Positions 1 to 8,215 of a stretch of 64,000 bases of DNA are shown here, in pieces. Below the pieces are notes generated by a model that did not search any database, had not been told where the DNA came from, and saw only the letters and a program-made list of their open reading frames with translations. Numbering within the stretch: position 1 is the stretch's first letter; the number at the start of each line of letters is the position of its first letter. Source of the stretch: Lichenibacterium minor. GTDB taxonomy: Bacteria > Pseudomonadota > Alphaproteobacteria > Rhizobiales > Beijerinckiaceae. Location: assembly GCF_004137685.1 (NCBI RefSeq), contig NZ_QYBB01000002.1, positions 186,001-250,000 of the forward strand, in the 5' to 3' direction. Position numbers and translations under genes: made by a program.

Positions 1-998
1 ACGAGGTCGGGGTTGGCGATGTAGGGCCGGCCGAAGGAGAAGAGGTCGGCCCGACCCTCCTTCAGTTCCGCCTCGCACAGCTCCAGCGTCAGCTGGTTGT
101 TGGCCATGTAGGCGCCCGAGAAGCGGCGGCGCAGGTCGGCGAAGTCGACCCCCTCCGGCACGTCGCGGGTCTGCTGGGTGACGCCCTCGATCGTGTGGAT
201 GTAGAGCAGCCCGAGCTTCGACAGCGCGTCCACGTAGGCGCCGTAGGTGTCGTGGGTCGTCGAGTCGAGCGGCGTGTTGCCCGGCTGGGTCGTGGCGGGC
301 GACAGGCGGATGCCGACGCGGTTCGGCCCGCCCCAGGCGTCGATGGCGGCGCGCACGGCGTCCAGCGGGAAGCGCAGGCGGTTCTCGATCGACCCGCCGT
401 AGCGGTCGGTGCGCTTGTTGGTGGAGTCGCGCACGAACTGTTCGAGCAGGTAGTTGTTGGCCGAATGCACCTCGACCCCGTCGAAGCCGGCGCGCTTGGC
501 GTTGGCGGCGGCGCGGCGGTAGTCCTCGACGATGCCGGGGATCTCGTCCGTTTCCAGCGCGCGGGGCGTGACGTGGTCCTGCATGCCCTTCTCGGTGAAG
601 GCTTGGCCTTCGGGCCGGATCGCCGAAGCCGACACGGGGAGCGCGCCGTTCGGCTGCACGTCCGGGTGGGAGATGCGGCCCGTGTGCCACAGCTGCATGA
701 CGATGCGTCCGTCGTTGCGGTGCACCGCTTCGGTGACCTTCGACCAGGCGTCCACCTGGGCGTCGGACCAGATGCCGGGCGTGTAGGCGTAGCCCACGCC
801 CTGGGGCGAGATGTTGGTGGCTTCCGTGACGATGAGGCCCGCGTTGGCGCGCTGGGCGTAATAATCGGCCGCGTAGGCGGGCGGCACGCCCTCGGTCGAG
901 GAGCGGCTGCGGGTGAGCGGCGCCATGACGACGCGGTTCTTCAGCTTCAGGTCGCCGAGGGTGAAGGGCTGCAGGACGGGGCTGGCGGAATGGCTCAA
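1..998 (-). CDS. Old yellow enzyme family ene-reductase (NemA-like), 3' end cut by window edge
   Basis: FMN-dependent NAD(P)H:flavin oxidoreductase of the old yellow enzyme family, which reduces activated C=C bonds or nitro compounds in the cytosol. The minus-strand translation shows PFTLGDLKLKNRVVMAPLTR near the N-terminus, the substrate-binding segment LWHTGRISHPD, the signature VEVHSANNYLLEQF followed by TDRYGGSIENR, and ends in the window with FGRPYIANPDL, typical of the C-terminal flavin-phosphate region. About 332 codons are present and the stop lies outside the window. The only usable start with the right N-terminal length is TTG at 998 (MSHSASPVLQPF). A second, YqjM-like family member lies at 31298. 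Family assignment is firm; the substrate is unknown. Confidence 0.88.
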   Translation of the reverse strand, partial: MSHSASPVLQPFTLGDLKLKNRVVMAPLTRSRSSTEGVPPAYAADYYAQRANAGLIVTEATNISPQGVGYAYTPGIWSDAQVDAWSKVTEAVHRNDGRIVMQLWHTGRISHPDVQPNGALPVSASAIRPEGQAFTEKGMQDHVTPRALETDEIPGIVEDYRRAAANAKRAGFDGVEVHSANNYLLEQFVRDSTNKRTDRYGGSIENRLRFPLDAVRAAIDAWGGPNRVGIRLSPATTQPGNTPLDSTTHDTYGAYVDALSKLGLLYIHTIEGVTQQTRDVPEGVDFADLRRRFSGAYMANNQLTLELCEAELKEGRADLFSFGRPYIANPDL

Positions 999-1122
999 GG
1001 GTGCGGTCTCGCGAAGGATGCGGCGCCATGTGCGCCGGGTGTCGCGAAGCAAACGCGGGAGTTCAGTTCCGGTTCGGGGGGGCCGGCCCGGTTCCAAACG
1101 GGCGAGCCCCTCGGAAACCGCG

Positions 1123-2133
1123 TCACCCCAGCCAGTCCGCCACGGCCTTCCGCAGGAAATCCCGCGCCGGGGCGTCGCCGACGGGGTTGCCGGCGCGGTG
1201 GCCCCAGATCGACGGGATGGGACGGAGCTCGGCGTGGCGCAGGTGCGCGACCTCGTCGGCGTTGTCGGCCACCGGGAAATACAGGTCCGTGCGCGACGGC
1301 AGCAGCAGCACGCGCGCCCGGATGGCGCCGAGCGCCGCCACGAGGTCGCCGCCGTGGGGCGGGCCGGCGGCGATGTCCGAATGGAGCCAGGTCGCCGCCT
1401 GGGCGTAGAGGTCCTCGGCCCGCCGCCGCGTGAAGCCCGGCGACCAGTGCCGGTCGAGGAAGTCGTCGAGCGACGCCGCGTCGGTGGACGCGTAGTGGAG
1501 GCCCGCCCGGTACCAGTCCTGGCTCATCGCCCAGGCGGCGTAGATCCGCGCGAAGGCGCGCATCGCCCCCGCGGGCTGCGCCGAGAAGCGCCCGCCGCCC
1601 GTGTGCTCGGGCGCGGCTTCCAGCGTCGCCATCAGCGACAGGAGGAACACCTTGTTGTGTTCCGCCGTGCGGGCGCTGCCGCAGACCACGATCGCGCGCT
1701 CGACCGCTTCGGGGAACAGCGCCGCCCAATGGTAGCTCTGCTGCGCCCCCATGGAGAAGCCGTAGGCGCAGGCGAGCCGGTCGATGCCGAAATGCTCGAC
1801 TAGGAGGCGCCGCTGCGCCCGGACGTTGTCGGCCGTCGTCACCAGCGCGGGATAGTTCGAGGTGTTCGACGGGCTCGACGAGGAACCGTTGCCGAACATG
1901 TCCGGCACCACGACGAACCAGCGGGTGGGGTCGAGGATGCCGTCCGGCGCGATCAGCCAGTCCTGGTCGGACGCCTGGGCCGAGTAGCTCGTGGGGAAAA
2001 CGACCGCGTTGGAGCGGTCCGGCGCGAGCGTGCCGTAGCTCTTCCAGGTGAGGAAGGCGCCGGCCAGCACGTCGCCGGACTCCAGCGTCACGTCGCCGAG
2101 GTCGAACCGCCCCGCGTCACTGTCCCAGGCCAT
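1123..2133 (-). CDS. Alpha/beta-fold hydrolase, homoserine O-acetyltransferase (MetX)-like
   Basis: 336-residue protein of the MetX-like alpha/beta hydrolase family. The nucleophile elbow reads YGFSMGAQQSYHW (Ser in G-x-S-x-G). An acid/base pair is suggested by SRTDLYFP (Asp) and IWGHRAGNP (His) near the C-terminus, matching the order of the Ser-Asp-His triad. The N-terminal segment with FLTWKSYGTLAPDRSNAVV is characteristic of the homoserine acetyltransferase fold, but many MetX-like proteins are hydrolases of unknown substrate and no methionine genes are adjacent. The ATG at 2133 was chosen because it fits the family's start; a longer reading frame upstream overlaps the next gene. Confidence 0.8.
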   Translation of the reverse strand: MAWDSDAGRFDLGDVTLESGDVLAGAFLTWKSYGTLAPDRSNAVVFPTSYSAQASDQDWLIAPDGILDPTRWFVVVPDMFGNGSSSSPSNTSNYPALVTTADNVRAQRRLLVEHFGIDRLACAYGFSMGAQQSYHWAALFPEAVERAIVVCGSARTAEHNKVFLLSLMATLEAAPEHTGGGRFSAQPAGAMRAFARIYAAWAMSQDWYRAGLHYASTDAASLDDFLDRHWSPGFTRRRAEDLYAQAATWLHSDIAAGPPHGGDLVAALGAIRARVLLLPSRTDLYFPVADNADEVAHLRHAELRPIPSIWGHRAGNPVGDAPARDFLRKAVADWLG

Positions 2134-2144
2134 GCCGCCCCCCG

Positions 2145-2384
2145 TCACTTCATGCTGGAATCGAAGATGGTGCGGCATTTCGGGCTGAGCTGCTCCCGGT
2201 GCACCTTCATGCAGGCCTTGATCTTCTCTTCGTCCGGGATGGCGTCGGCGCAAAGGCGGTTCACGTCGTCGTAGCAGGCCTGCTCGGCCTTCTGCCGCAC
2301 GGTGTCGGTCTTGATCTCGGCCGAAGCCAGGGTGGGAAGCAAGAGGGTGAGGGCCGTCGCGGCCGTCGCCAGGGTGATACGCAT
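2145..2384 (-). CDS. Small secreted cysteine-rich repeat protein
   Basis: 79 residues. Residues 1-22 form a signal peptide (hydrophobic TAATALTLLLPTL, cleavage after ASA). The mature part has four cysteines in the pattern CYDDVNRLC ... IKACMKVHREQLSPKC, which resembles the bacterial cysteine-rich (GLG1-like) repeat in which helical hairpins are tied by disulfides. It is likely periplasmic; function unknown. It lies 11 bp upstream of the MetX-like hydrolase on the same strand, so the two may be cotranscribed. No regulator is visible in the 178-bp gap to the phosphate transporter. Confidence 0.72.
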   Translation of the reverse strand: MRITLATAATALTLLLPTLASAEIKTDTVRQKAEQACYDDVNRLCADAIPDEEKIKACMKVHREQLSPKCRTIFDSSMK

Positions 2385-2562
2385 CGTGGAGGACCCGCCT
2401 GATCGGGCTGCGGGGACGCGTCGGACGCTTCCGCAACCTGCTCTGAGATGAGAAGTGCGGGCAGGGGGAGCGTCGGCCTGCCGATGTTTCCCCTGCCCGG
2501 GTTCACGGTTCGCGGACGCATAGACCGGTTTGGCACACCGCGCAAAGGCCGGGCGCTGCGCG

Positions 2563-3948
2563 TCACGACAAGAGGTAGAACAACCCCGCGGACAGCGCCA
2601 CCGTGGCGGGCAGGGTCAGGATCCAGGCGACGGCGATCTGCTTCAGCATGCCGGATTCGATCCCCGCGCCGGACGCCACCATGGTGCCGGCGATGCCGCC
2701 CGTCACGACGTGCGTCGTCGACACCGGGAAGCCGCCGAAGCCCGCGGCGCCGATCAGCCCGGCCGCCACCACCTCGGCGGCGGCGCCCTGGGCGGGGGCG
2801 AGGTGCTGCTTGCCGAGCTTCTCGCCCAGCGTCGTGACGATGCGCTTGTAGCCGATCATCGTCCCGGCCCCGAGGCACAGCGCGCTCAGCACCCGCACCC
2901 ACCAGGGCACGTATTGCGCCGTGCCCATCAGCGTCTCGTGGACCTCGTGCGCCCGCTTCCTGTCGGCTTCGCCGATGCCGGGCGCTTCGCCGGCGCGCTT
3001 CAGCTCGGTGAGCACGAGGTTCATGTCGTTGCGCAGCGCCGGGCGCTCGGCGTCGGGGATGGCGGAGCCCGACGCGGCGTCGCCGAAGCGCCGCCCGATG
3101 TCGCGGGCGGCCGCGACGCCGAGCTGCCGGCGGTCGTCGCCGTAGCGGCCGATGAGGTCCGCCGCCGCCCCCATGTCGCCCGCGATGCCGTGCAGCTGCG
3201 CGCCCGTCATGTCGGTGTTCAGCGCGTAGCTCATCGGGAACAGGCCGATGACCGTCAGCATGATGAGGCCGATGCTCTTCTGCCCGTCGTTGGTGCCGTG
3301 GGCGAAGGACACGGCCGTGCAGGTGAAGACCAGGATGCCGCGCATCCACCACACCGGCGGCTTCCCGCCCTCCGGCGGCGTGTAGAGCGCTTCGTCGTGG
3401 ACCACCTTCTTCAGCAGCCAGAAGGCCGCCATGGCGAGCCCGAAGCCGAGCACGGGCGAGACCAGCAGCGACAGCAGCACGTCCCACACCTCGTGCCAGT
3501 CGACGCCCTGCCCGAGCGCCCGCCCGTGGCGCAGCGAGTCCTCGACCGCGATGCCGACCAGCGCGCCGATCAGCGCGTGCGACGACGAGTTCGGGATGCC
3601 GAGCAGCCAGGTGGCGACGTTCCAGCCCAGCGCCGACACGAAGATGGCGGCCAGCATGCCGGCCGCGATGCCGCCGTCCGGCGGGGACAGCGCGTCGGGC
3701 GGGATCAGCTCGACGAGGGCGTAGGCCACCGCGATGCCGCCCAGCATCACGCCGAGGAAGTTCATGACGCCCGACCACACCACCGCGACCACGGGCTTCA
3801 GCGAATGCGTGTAGATCACCGTCGCCACCGCGTTGGCGGTGTCGTGGAAGCCGTTCGAGAACTCGAAGGCCAGCACCAGCGCGAGGCAGATCGCCAGAAA
3901 CACGATCGCCGCCGTCGATCCCGGCGCGATCACGGCGAGAATGCCCAT
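2563..3948 (-). CDS. pit: Inorganic phosphate transporter, PiT family
   Basis: 461-residue integral membrane protein of the PHO-4/PiT family, which imports phosphate (often as a metal-phosphate complex) with protons. Hallmarks are the two inverted signature repeats: EFSNGFHDTANAVATVIYT near residue 35 and AHGTNDGQKSIG near residue 225, plus PNSSSHALIGALVG and GFPVSTTHVVTGG in the two halves. A hydrophilic loop of roughly 100 residues separates the halves, as in PitA. The start at 3948 (MGILAVIAPG) leaves a short N-terminus before the first membrane segment. No PhoU-like partner gene (often beside pit) is seen here. A very long opposite-frame reading through this area is a high-GC artefact. 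Confidence 0.9.
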   Translation of the reverse strand: MGILAVIAPGSTAAIVFLAICLALVLAFEFSNGFHDTANAVATVIYTHSLKPVVAVVWSGVMNFLGVMLGGIAVAYALVELIPPDALSPPDGGIAAGMLAAIFVSALGWNVATWLLGIPNSSSHALIGALVGIAVEDSLRHGRALGQGVDWHEVWDVLLSLLVSPVLGFGLAMAAFWLLKKVVHDEALYTPPEGGKPPVWWMRGILVFTCTAVSFAHGTNDGQKSIGLIMLTVIGLFPMSYALNTDMTGAQLHGIAGDMGAAADLIGRYGDDRRQLGVAAARDIGRRFGDAASGSAIPDAERPALRNDMNLVLTELKRAGEAPGIGEADRKRAHEVHETLMGTAQYVPWWVRVLSALCLGAGTMIGYKRIVTTLGEKLGKQHLAPAQGAAAEVVAAGLIGAAGFGGFPVSTTHVVTGGIAGTMVASGAGIESGMLKQIAVAWILTLPATVALSAGLFYLLS

Positions 3949-4131
3949 CCCGTTCCCCCTGCCCACAGCCGGCGAGCGATAGAGGCAGGGTTGTGTGACG
4001 ATCGCGCGACGGTCCGGCCGGGCCAGACTGAGGCGGAACAAAGGCGGGCGCCCGGCGCTTGGACCGGCGACGCCCGCGACGGGCGCCGTGGATCGCCCCG
4101 GTCGTCGCGGACCATCCGACAGGTGAAGCCC

Positions 4132-4920
4132 ATGCGGAACTACGCGGCCGAATGCATCGGCACGTTCGTGCTCGTCTTCGGGGGGTGCGGCGCGGCCGTG
4201 CTGGCCGGGCCCCACATCGGCTTCGCCGGGGTCGCGGCCGCCTTCGGCCTGTCGCTGCTCGTCATGGTCTACGCGGTGGGGCCCATCTCGGGCTGCCACC
4301 TCAACCCGGCCGTGACCCTGGGCCTGGTGCTGGCCAACAAGTTCGATCCCCGCCGGGCGCCGGGCTACATGGTCGCCCAGGTGGTGGGCGGCATCGCGGC
4401 GGCGGCCGTGCTCTACCTGGTGGCGAGCGGCAAGGCCGGCTTCGACGCCACGGCGTCCGGCTTCGCCACCAACGGCTACGGCGACCGCTCGCCCGACCAT
4501 TACGGGCTCCTGGCCTGCTTCGTGTCCGAGGCGGTGATGACGGGGCTGCTGATGTTCGTGATCCTCGGCGCGACCGACATCAAGGCGCCGGTGGGCTTCG
4601 CCGGCATCGCCATCGGCCTCGCGCTGACCGTCATCCACCTGGTGTCGATCCCCGTCACCAACACGTCGGTCAACCCGGCCCGCTCCATCGGCCCGGCGCT
4701 CTTCGCCGGCGGGGGCGCCTTTTTCCAGCTCTGGCTCTTCATCGTCGCGCCCTGCATCGGCTCGGCGATCGCCGCCTTCGTCTACACGACGCTGCGCCCC
4801 GTCGACCCCGAAGCGCAGATCACCATGCGGGCCGCCACCCAGGCGCTGCCGACCGAGCAGGAGCAGCGCGTCGACGCCGCGTCGGCCAACCCGCCGGTGC
4901 CGCCCAAAGCCCGGAGCTGA
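4132..4920 (+). CDS. aqpZ: Aquaporin Z
   Basis: 262-residue MIP-family water channel in the inner membrane. The two NPA boxes are present, HLNPAVT at about residue 56 and SVNPARSIGPALF at about residue 179, the second followed by the Arg of the selectivity filter. Six membrane segments can be traced in the usual two-fold arrangement, and the N-terminal MRNYAAECIGTFVLVFGGCG is typical of AqpZ. The C-terminal 30 residues are a polar tail longer than in E. coli AqpZ (231 aa). ATG 4132 is preceded by AGGTGAAG. It is divergent from the phosphate transporter, the two starts being 183 bp apart. Confidence 0.93.
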   Translation: MRNYAAECIGTFVLVFGGCGAAVLAGPHIGFAGVAAAFGLSLLVMVYAVGPISGCHLNPAVTLGLVLANKFDPRRAPGYMVAQVVGGIAAAAVLYLVASGKAGFDATASGFATNGYGDRSPDHYGLLACFVSEAVMTGLLMFVILGATDIKAPVGFAGIAIGLALTVIHLVSIPVTNTSVNPARSIGPALFAGGGAFFQLWLFIVAPCIGSAIAAFVYTTLRPVDPEAQITMRAATQALPTEQEQRVDAASANPPVPPKARS

Positions 4921-5001
4921 AGCCCGGAGCCGGCCGCCGGGGCGTGCGGCGCTTGGCTCCGCGCCTTGCATCGGCCACCGCCCCGCTCTAGCTGCGGACC
5001 G

Positions 5002-5850
5002 ATGAGAACCGTCACCTACGCCATCGGCGACATCCACGGCCGCCTCGACCTCCTGGAGCGGCTGCTCGCCGCCGTGGAAGCCGACGCGGCGGAGCGCGGC
5101 GCCGCCGCCAAGATCGTCTTTACCGGCGACTACGTCGACCGCGGCCCCGCGTCCCGCGGCGTCATCGAGCGCGTCATGGCCGGCGCCCGCCGCCCGGGCG
5201 ACCGCTTCGTGCCGCTGCGGGGCAACCACGACGACCTGTTCGTTTCCGCCGTGACGCGCGGCGACGGGGTGCCGGACTGGGCCTGGACGCTCTACGCCCA
5301 CACGGTGGAAAGCTACGGCCTGACGATCGCGACCCTGCGCGGGCGGGACGCGGAGCTGCGCCGCCACGCCGCCTTCCTGGCGTCGCTGCCGCTGACCCAC
5401 GACGACGGCGTCCACCTCTTCGTCCATGCCGGCATCCGCCCCGGCGTGCCGCTGGAGCGGCAGGACCCCGAGGACTTGACCTGGATCCGCGAAGAGTTCC
5501 TGTCCTTCGAGGGCCCGCTGCCCCGCCGCGTCGTGCACGGCCACACCATCATGGGCGACCGCCCCGTGGTGACGCCGAACCGCATCTCCATCGACACCGG
5601 CGCCTTCCGCTCCGGCATCCTCACCGCGGCGGTGCTCGACCCCGAGGCCCCGTCGCGCGAGCCGGCTTTCCTGCAGGCGGTCGGCGAGCCCGACCGCCCC
5701 GCGCTGGTGCGGGAAGCCCGGCTGGTCGAGAGCATCGCGGGCCGGCCCGTGTCGCCCGAGCTGCAGGCCGTGTTCGACGACTTCGTGGAAGGGCGCATCG
5801 ACCTCGTCGAGATGGAGCGGCGCGGGCGGCGGCTGGGGGCAGCAGTGTGA
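5002..5850 (+). CDS. Serine/threonine-type metallophosphatase (calcineurin-like)
   Basis: 282-residue PPP-family metallophosphoesterase. The two-metal site motifs appear in order: GDIHG at residues 9-13, GDYVDRG at 42-48, GNHD at 74-77, an FVHAG segment, and VHGHT near residue 186. The length and order match bacterial Ser/Thr protein phosphatases and diadenosine tetraphosphatase-like enzymes, so the substrate (phosphoprotein or dinucleotide) cannot be decided from sequence. The C-terminal third (after about residue 225) is a helical extension. It is the last ordinary gene before a lower-GC accessory patch starting at about 5910. Confidence 0.85.
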   Translation: MRTVTYAIGDIHGRLDLLERLLAAVEADAAERGAAAKIVFTGDYVDRGPASRGVIERVMAGARRPGDRFVPLRGNHDDLFVSAVTRGDGVPDWAWTLYAHTVESYGLTIATLRGRDAELRRHAAFLASLPLTHDDGVHLFVHAGIRPGVPLERQDPEDLTWIREEFLSFEGPLPRRVVHGHTIMGDRPVVTPNRISIDTGAFRSGILTAAVLDPEAPSREPAFLQAVGEPDRPALVREARLVESIAGRPVSPELQAVFDDFVEGRIDLVEMERRGRRLGAAV

Positions 5851-5912
5851 GGGCGCCCGAGGAGGTGCGGGGATCGGACCTGTCGCGGACGGCCTCGCCG
5901 TCATCGGCGCGG

Positions 5913-6022
5913 CGGTTCGATATGGGTGGTCTGTTATGAAAAGTCTGTTTTGGTTAGTGGGGTCATCAGGCTCATAATAGACCGCTGGTGCGGTGCGTTA
6001 TGGGCATACCTAAAGCGAACCG
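5913..6022. repeat. Terminal pair of degenerate palindrome copies flanking about 70 bp
   Basis: Two degraded members of the palindrome family seen at 6579, 7619 and 8185. The first keeps a left half (CGGTTCGATATGGGT at 5913-5927). The second keeps a right half (ATACCTAAAGCGAACCG at 6006-6022) with a weak left half from 5996. They face each other as inverted ends around about 70 bp that contain no plausible gene. This pair lies just past the stop of the acetyltransferase gene and may mark the left end of the array. Confidence 0.5.
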
Positions 6023-6060
6023 ATCGCTCCGGCGGTTGCCGACCCTGAGCGGACCCGCCA

Positions 6061-6507
6061 TCATCGCCACGACCAGACATGTGTAGCCGCCTCGTCGCGA
6101 ACGGGACGGAAGCCAAGACGGACGTAGAAGTCGGCTGCTTCCTGTGTGGTCGTCCTCAACCGGACCGACTGGAAGACGCCTTTGGCACGGTCGAGCAACT
6201 GCCCCACAAGGGCAGAGCCTACACCGGAACGCCGCGCTGCTCGCTCAACGTAAAGGTGCCGCAAGCGCCCGATCTCCAGTCGATCCGCGTACGGATCACG
6301 GTTGAGACCACCGACGGCGACCAGACAAGAAGCTTGGAACGCGCCTAGGAGCACTTCGCCCGGCTCAGCGAACCTGTTCTGACCTGCATCCCATTCCGCC
6401 ACGAGCTTGCCCATGAAGCGGAAGCCCTCTGCGCTGGCCTCGACCCGTAGCTCGTCGATATCGGGCGGTAGGTCGAGGAGTGGGGCAAGCTGCGGCAGGG
6501 TGCTCAT
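6061..6507 (-). CDS. GNAT family N-acetyltransferase
   Basis: 148-residue GNAT acetyltransferase. The acetyl-CoA-binding motif A is visible as LRHLYVERAARRSGVGSALV (R-x-x-G-x-G pattern), followed by motif B with EAADFYVRLGF. The acceptor substrate is unknown. The start ATG at 6507 has AAAGG just upstream. The leader from the upstream palindrome (6579-6608) to the start is 71 bp. The first codons (MSTL) are nearly identical in DNA to those of the next gene in the patch. Base composition is clearly lower in GC than the flanking chromosome, consistent with acquisition. Confidence 0.82.
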   Translation of the reverse strand: MSTLPQLAPLLDLPPDIDELRVEASAEGFRFMGKLVAEWDAGQNRFAEPGEVLLGAFQASCLVAVGGLNRDPYADRLEIGRLRHLYVERAARRSGVGSALVGQLLDRAKGVFQSVRLRTTTQEAADFYVRLGFRPVRDEAATHVWSWR

Positions 6508-6578
6508 GGCCTTTCTATACGCTCCCGTCTCGACCTGCTGAAGCAGCGTCCGCTTCCCACCCCATGGACTATTCGGCT

Positions 6579-6608
6579 GGTCCGTTTTGGGTACACCCAA
6601 ATCGAACT
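6579..6608. repeat. 30-bp intergenic palindrome, copy C
   Basis: Imperfect dyad with core TTTTGGGTACACCCAAAT; the outer parts read GGTCCG and CGAACT. It lies 71 bp upstream of the acetyltransferase start and 64 bp after the stop of the next gene in the same orientation. The same sequence recurs at 7619 and, inverted, at 8185. Immediately downstream on the plus strand, AATTCAG and CTGAATT (6609-6629) form a second small inverted repeat. Confidence 0.75.
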
Positions 6609-6672
6609 AATTCAGCACCTCACTGAATTCCGGCCGCTCTGGGTCCTCTGGAGCGCATCGATCGTAGAAGTC

Positions 6673-7542
6673 TCATGATCGGGCGTCTTCAAGCTCGTCG
6701 ACCAACATCGCAGCGACTCGGTTCGCCTTCTTTGGCGAGCCTTTCACAAGACCTTGGTTTCCTTGAATGTCCGCCGTCCATCGCTGCAGGCCATCCGGCG
6801 AAGGATCCTCAGCTCTGGCCATCGCATCGGGCATCATCGTGATCCGAAGATACTCGACGTGATCCGCTGCAGCAGGCGCACCCCACAATCGGTCTTGGTA
6901 CCAGGCGGTCCAGACGCGCCAACTCGTATCCTCATCGTCCAAGGCGGCGCGCATAGCTTCCCACTGCGAGGCGTATGGTTCGGGCACCCCTCCCGCCGAT
7001 GCGCGATTTGGCCACATCGGCGCATCGAGCAGGACCAGCGGGTCGTCGCTTGTTGCGATCCATGCTCGATCAGCTGCGATCGCATCCCAGGGCGCGCCAG
7101 CGGGCGATGTGGCGCTGAACATCGCCGCCATCGCAGCTCGGGATGCCGCGTTGCTCGCGGCATCGGCGGAGGACTCGAGGGGCGAGCCAGAAGGAGCTGA
7201 CCTGGAAGCCTCACGGACGGCGGCCGTTGCGGAACTCCCGTTCTTGTCAGAAACAGAGTTCAACAGCGTCGCGAACATGTTGAGCGCTAAGTTGCGACGT
7301 CTCGCTTGTAGACGTCCGAGTGCGATGTATCGAAATGCGGAAACGATCGTCTGGCCTTCCTTCGGTGAGAACCGACCTTCGGCCGGCTTCTGGACGACGA
7401 AAGGCAGGGCTCTAAAACCGACGCGCAGCGCAATGACAGTCGAAACCTCCTGAGATTGCGCCCCGAGCCAAGCCCACAGAGCGTCCCTCTTCACTCTGAC
7501 ATCATGAAGGTGCTCACGTTCCACTTCGGTCAGGGTGCTCAT
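6673..7542 (-). CDS. Uncharacterised protein with a C-terminal W-x-x-WY-x-x-RL motif
   Basis: 289 residues, soluble, no signal peptide. The N-terminal ~90 residues are basic and helical. A Ser/Ala-rich stretch follows (about residues 115-165). The C-terminal part contains APWDAIAADRAWI, APMWPN and TSWRVWTAWYQDRLWGAP. This order recalls a family of uncharacterised alphaproteobacterial proteins with an Ala-rich middle and a conserved W-x-x-WY-x-x-RL box, but I do not know its function. Start ATG 7542 has AAGGA eight bases upstream and begins MSTL like its neighbour. It is preceded by palindrome copy D at 76 bp. Lower GC than the chromosome. Confidence 0.68.
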   Translation of the reverse strand: MSTLTEVEREHLHDVRVKRDALWAWLGAQSQEVSTVIALRVGFRALPFVVQKPAEGRFSPKEGQTIVSAFRYIALGRLQARRRNLALNMFATLLNSVSDKNGSSATAAVREASRSAPSGSPLESSADAASNAASRAAMAAMFSATSPAGAPWDAIAADRAWIATSDDPLVLLDAPMWPNRASAGGVPEPYASQWEAMRAALDDEDTSWRVWTAWYQDRLWGAPAAADHVEYLRITMMPDAMARAEDPSPDGLQRWTADIQGNQGLVKGSPKKANRVAAMLVDELEDARS

Positions 7543-7558
7543 GCTATCGGTCCTTACT

Positions 7559-7585
7559 CGATTACGGGTATGCCTGGAGAGAACC
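7559..7585. repeat. Degenerate palindrome copy inside the leader of the unknown gene
   Basis: CGATTACGGGTATGCC followed by TGGAGAGAACC resembles the degraded copy at 5996-6022 (both have GGG-x-AT-x-CCT and end in GAACC). It lies between palindrome copy D and the start of the gene at 7542. The similarity is by eye only. Confidence 0.35.
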
Positions 7586-7618
7586 GCCGGAGCTTGTCTA
7601 CGAGGGGGTGCCCAGGCA

Positions 7619-7648
7619 GGTTCGATTTGGGTACACCCCAAGCGAACT
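7619..7648. repeat. 30-bp intergenic palindrome, copy D
   Basis: Best-preserved copy: left half GGTTCGATTTGGG, centre TACAC, right half CCCAAGCGAACT. It lies 76 bp upstream of the start at 7542 and 22 bp after the stop of the secreted-protein gene. Same orientation as copy C. Confidence 0.78.
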
Positions 7649-7670
7649 GGCACTTTGTGCTGCTGTGGTG

Positions 7671-8108
7671 TTACTCATGCGGCATGAGGCGCCAATCTCC
7701 GGCGAGATCACATTTCGAAAGTATGAAGTGGTCCTTAGTCGAGCCAAAAGTGAACCCGCATCTCTGAACTCTTCCTTCCACACCGCGCGGGCTTGGCCAT
7801 CCGCTATCAAAGCCGTTTTTACTCGTAAATACTATCTCTTTGCTCGACAGCTTGTAATCATAAGCGTCAGTCTCCAGCACCTCGCCGCTCCCTGCTGAGC
7901 TAAGTCCGGAGAAGACATGAGGCAGATATGACAACCCGGCAACCTTGTGGTTTTTTAAGAACTCAAGGCTTAGAATACTGGAGTCCCCTGGCGATATATG
8001 TTCTCTCCAAACCCAGGTTCCTTCTAGCGAAGATGCTTCCGCGATCATGGGTGTGAGAACGAGGGTAAGTACGACGAACATGGTTCGCATACCGATTAGC
8101 TTAGCCAT
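7671..8108 (-). CDS. Small secreted protein of unknown function
   Basis: 145 residues. The N-terminus MRTMFVVLTLVLTPMIAEAS is a signal peptide with likely cleavage after AEA. The mature part begins SLEGTWVWREH and contains alternating beta-like segments (FVFTS, GRVQRCGFTFGS, HFILSKCDLAGDWRL) with two cysteines. It recalls small lipocalin-like periplasmic barrels, but I do not recognise the family. ATG 8108 has GGGAGC upstream and is preferred over the internal ATG at 8090. Palindrome copy E is 76 bp upstream. GC is about 50%, lower than anything in the flanking chromosome. Confidence 0.65.
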   Translation of the reverse strand: MAKLIGMRTMFVVLTLVLTPMIAEASSLEGTWVWREHISPGDSSILSLEFLKNHKVAGLSYLPHVFSGLSSAGSGEVLETDAYDYKLSSKEIVFTSKNGFDSGWPSPRGVEGRVQRCGFTFGSTKDHFILSKCDLAGDWRLMPHE

Positions 8109-8184
8109 ATTCTGCTCCCGAACCCGCTGTGTTCACCTTGCCCTAGAAAGTGGGGCGACAACAGACCGTCGAGGAGAAGCAAGC

Positions 8185-8215
8185 TAGTTCACTATGGGTG
8201 TACCCGAACCAAACC
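8185..8215. repeat. 30-bp intergenic palindrome, copy E (opposite orientation)
   Basis: Reads TAGTTCACTATGGGTGTACC then CGAACCAAACC on the plus strand. Its reverse complement aligns with copies C and D around the GGGTACACCC core. It lies 76 bp upstream of the secreted-protein gene and appears to be the right-hand limit of the low-GC patch. Confidence 0.7.

Noticed and set aside
2563..5904. Long minus-strand reading frame spanning phosphate transporter, aquaporin and phosphatase
   Set aside because: Only the 3' third is the PiT transporter; the rest is the antisense of two clear plus-strand genes and reads as Arg/Gly/His-rich nonsense, a normal high-GC effect.
5913..8215. Classical integron attC array
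   Set aside because: The repeats end GTTC...GAAC and lack RYYYAAC and GTTRRRY core sites; no integron integrase is in the window. A cassette-like layout remains possible but not a known integron.
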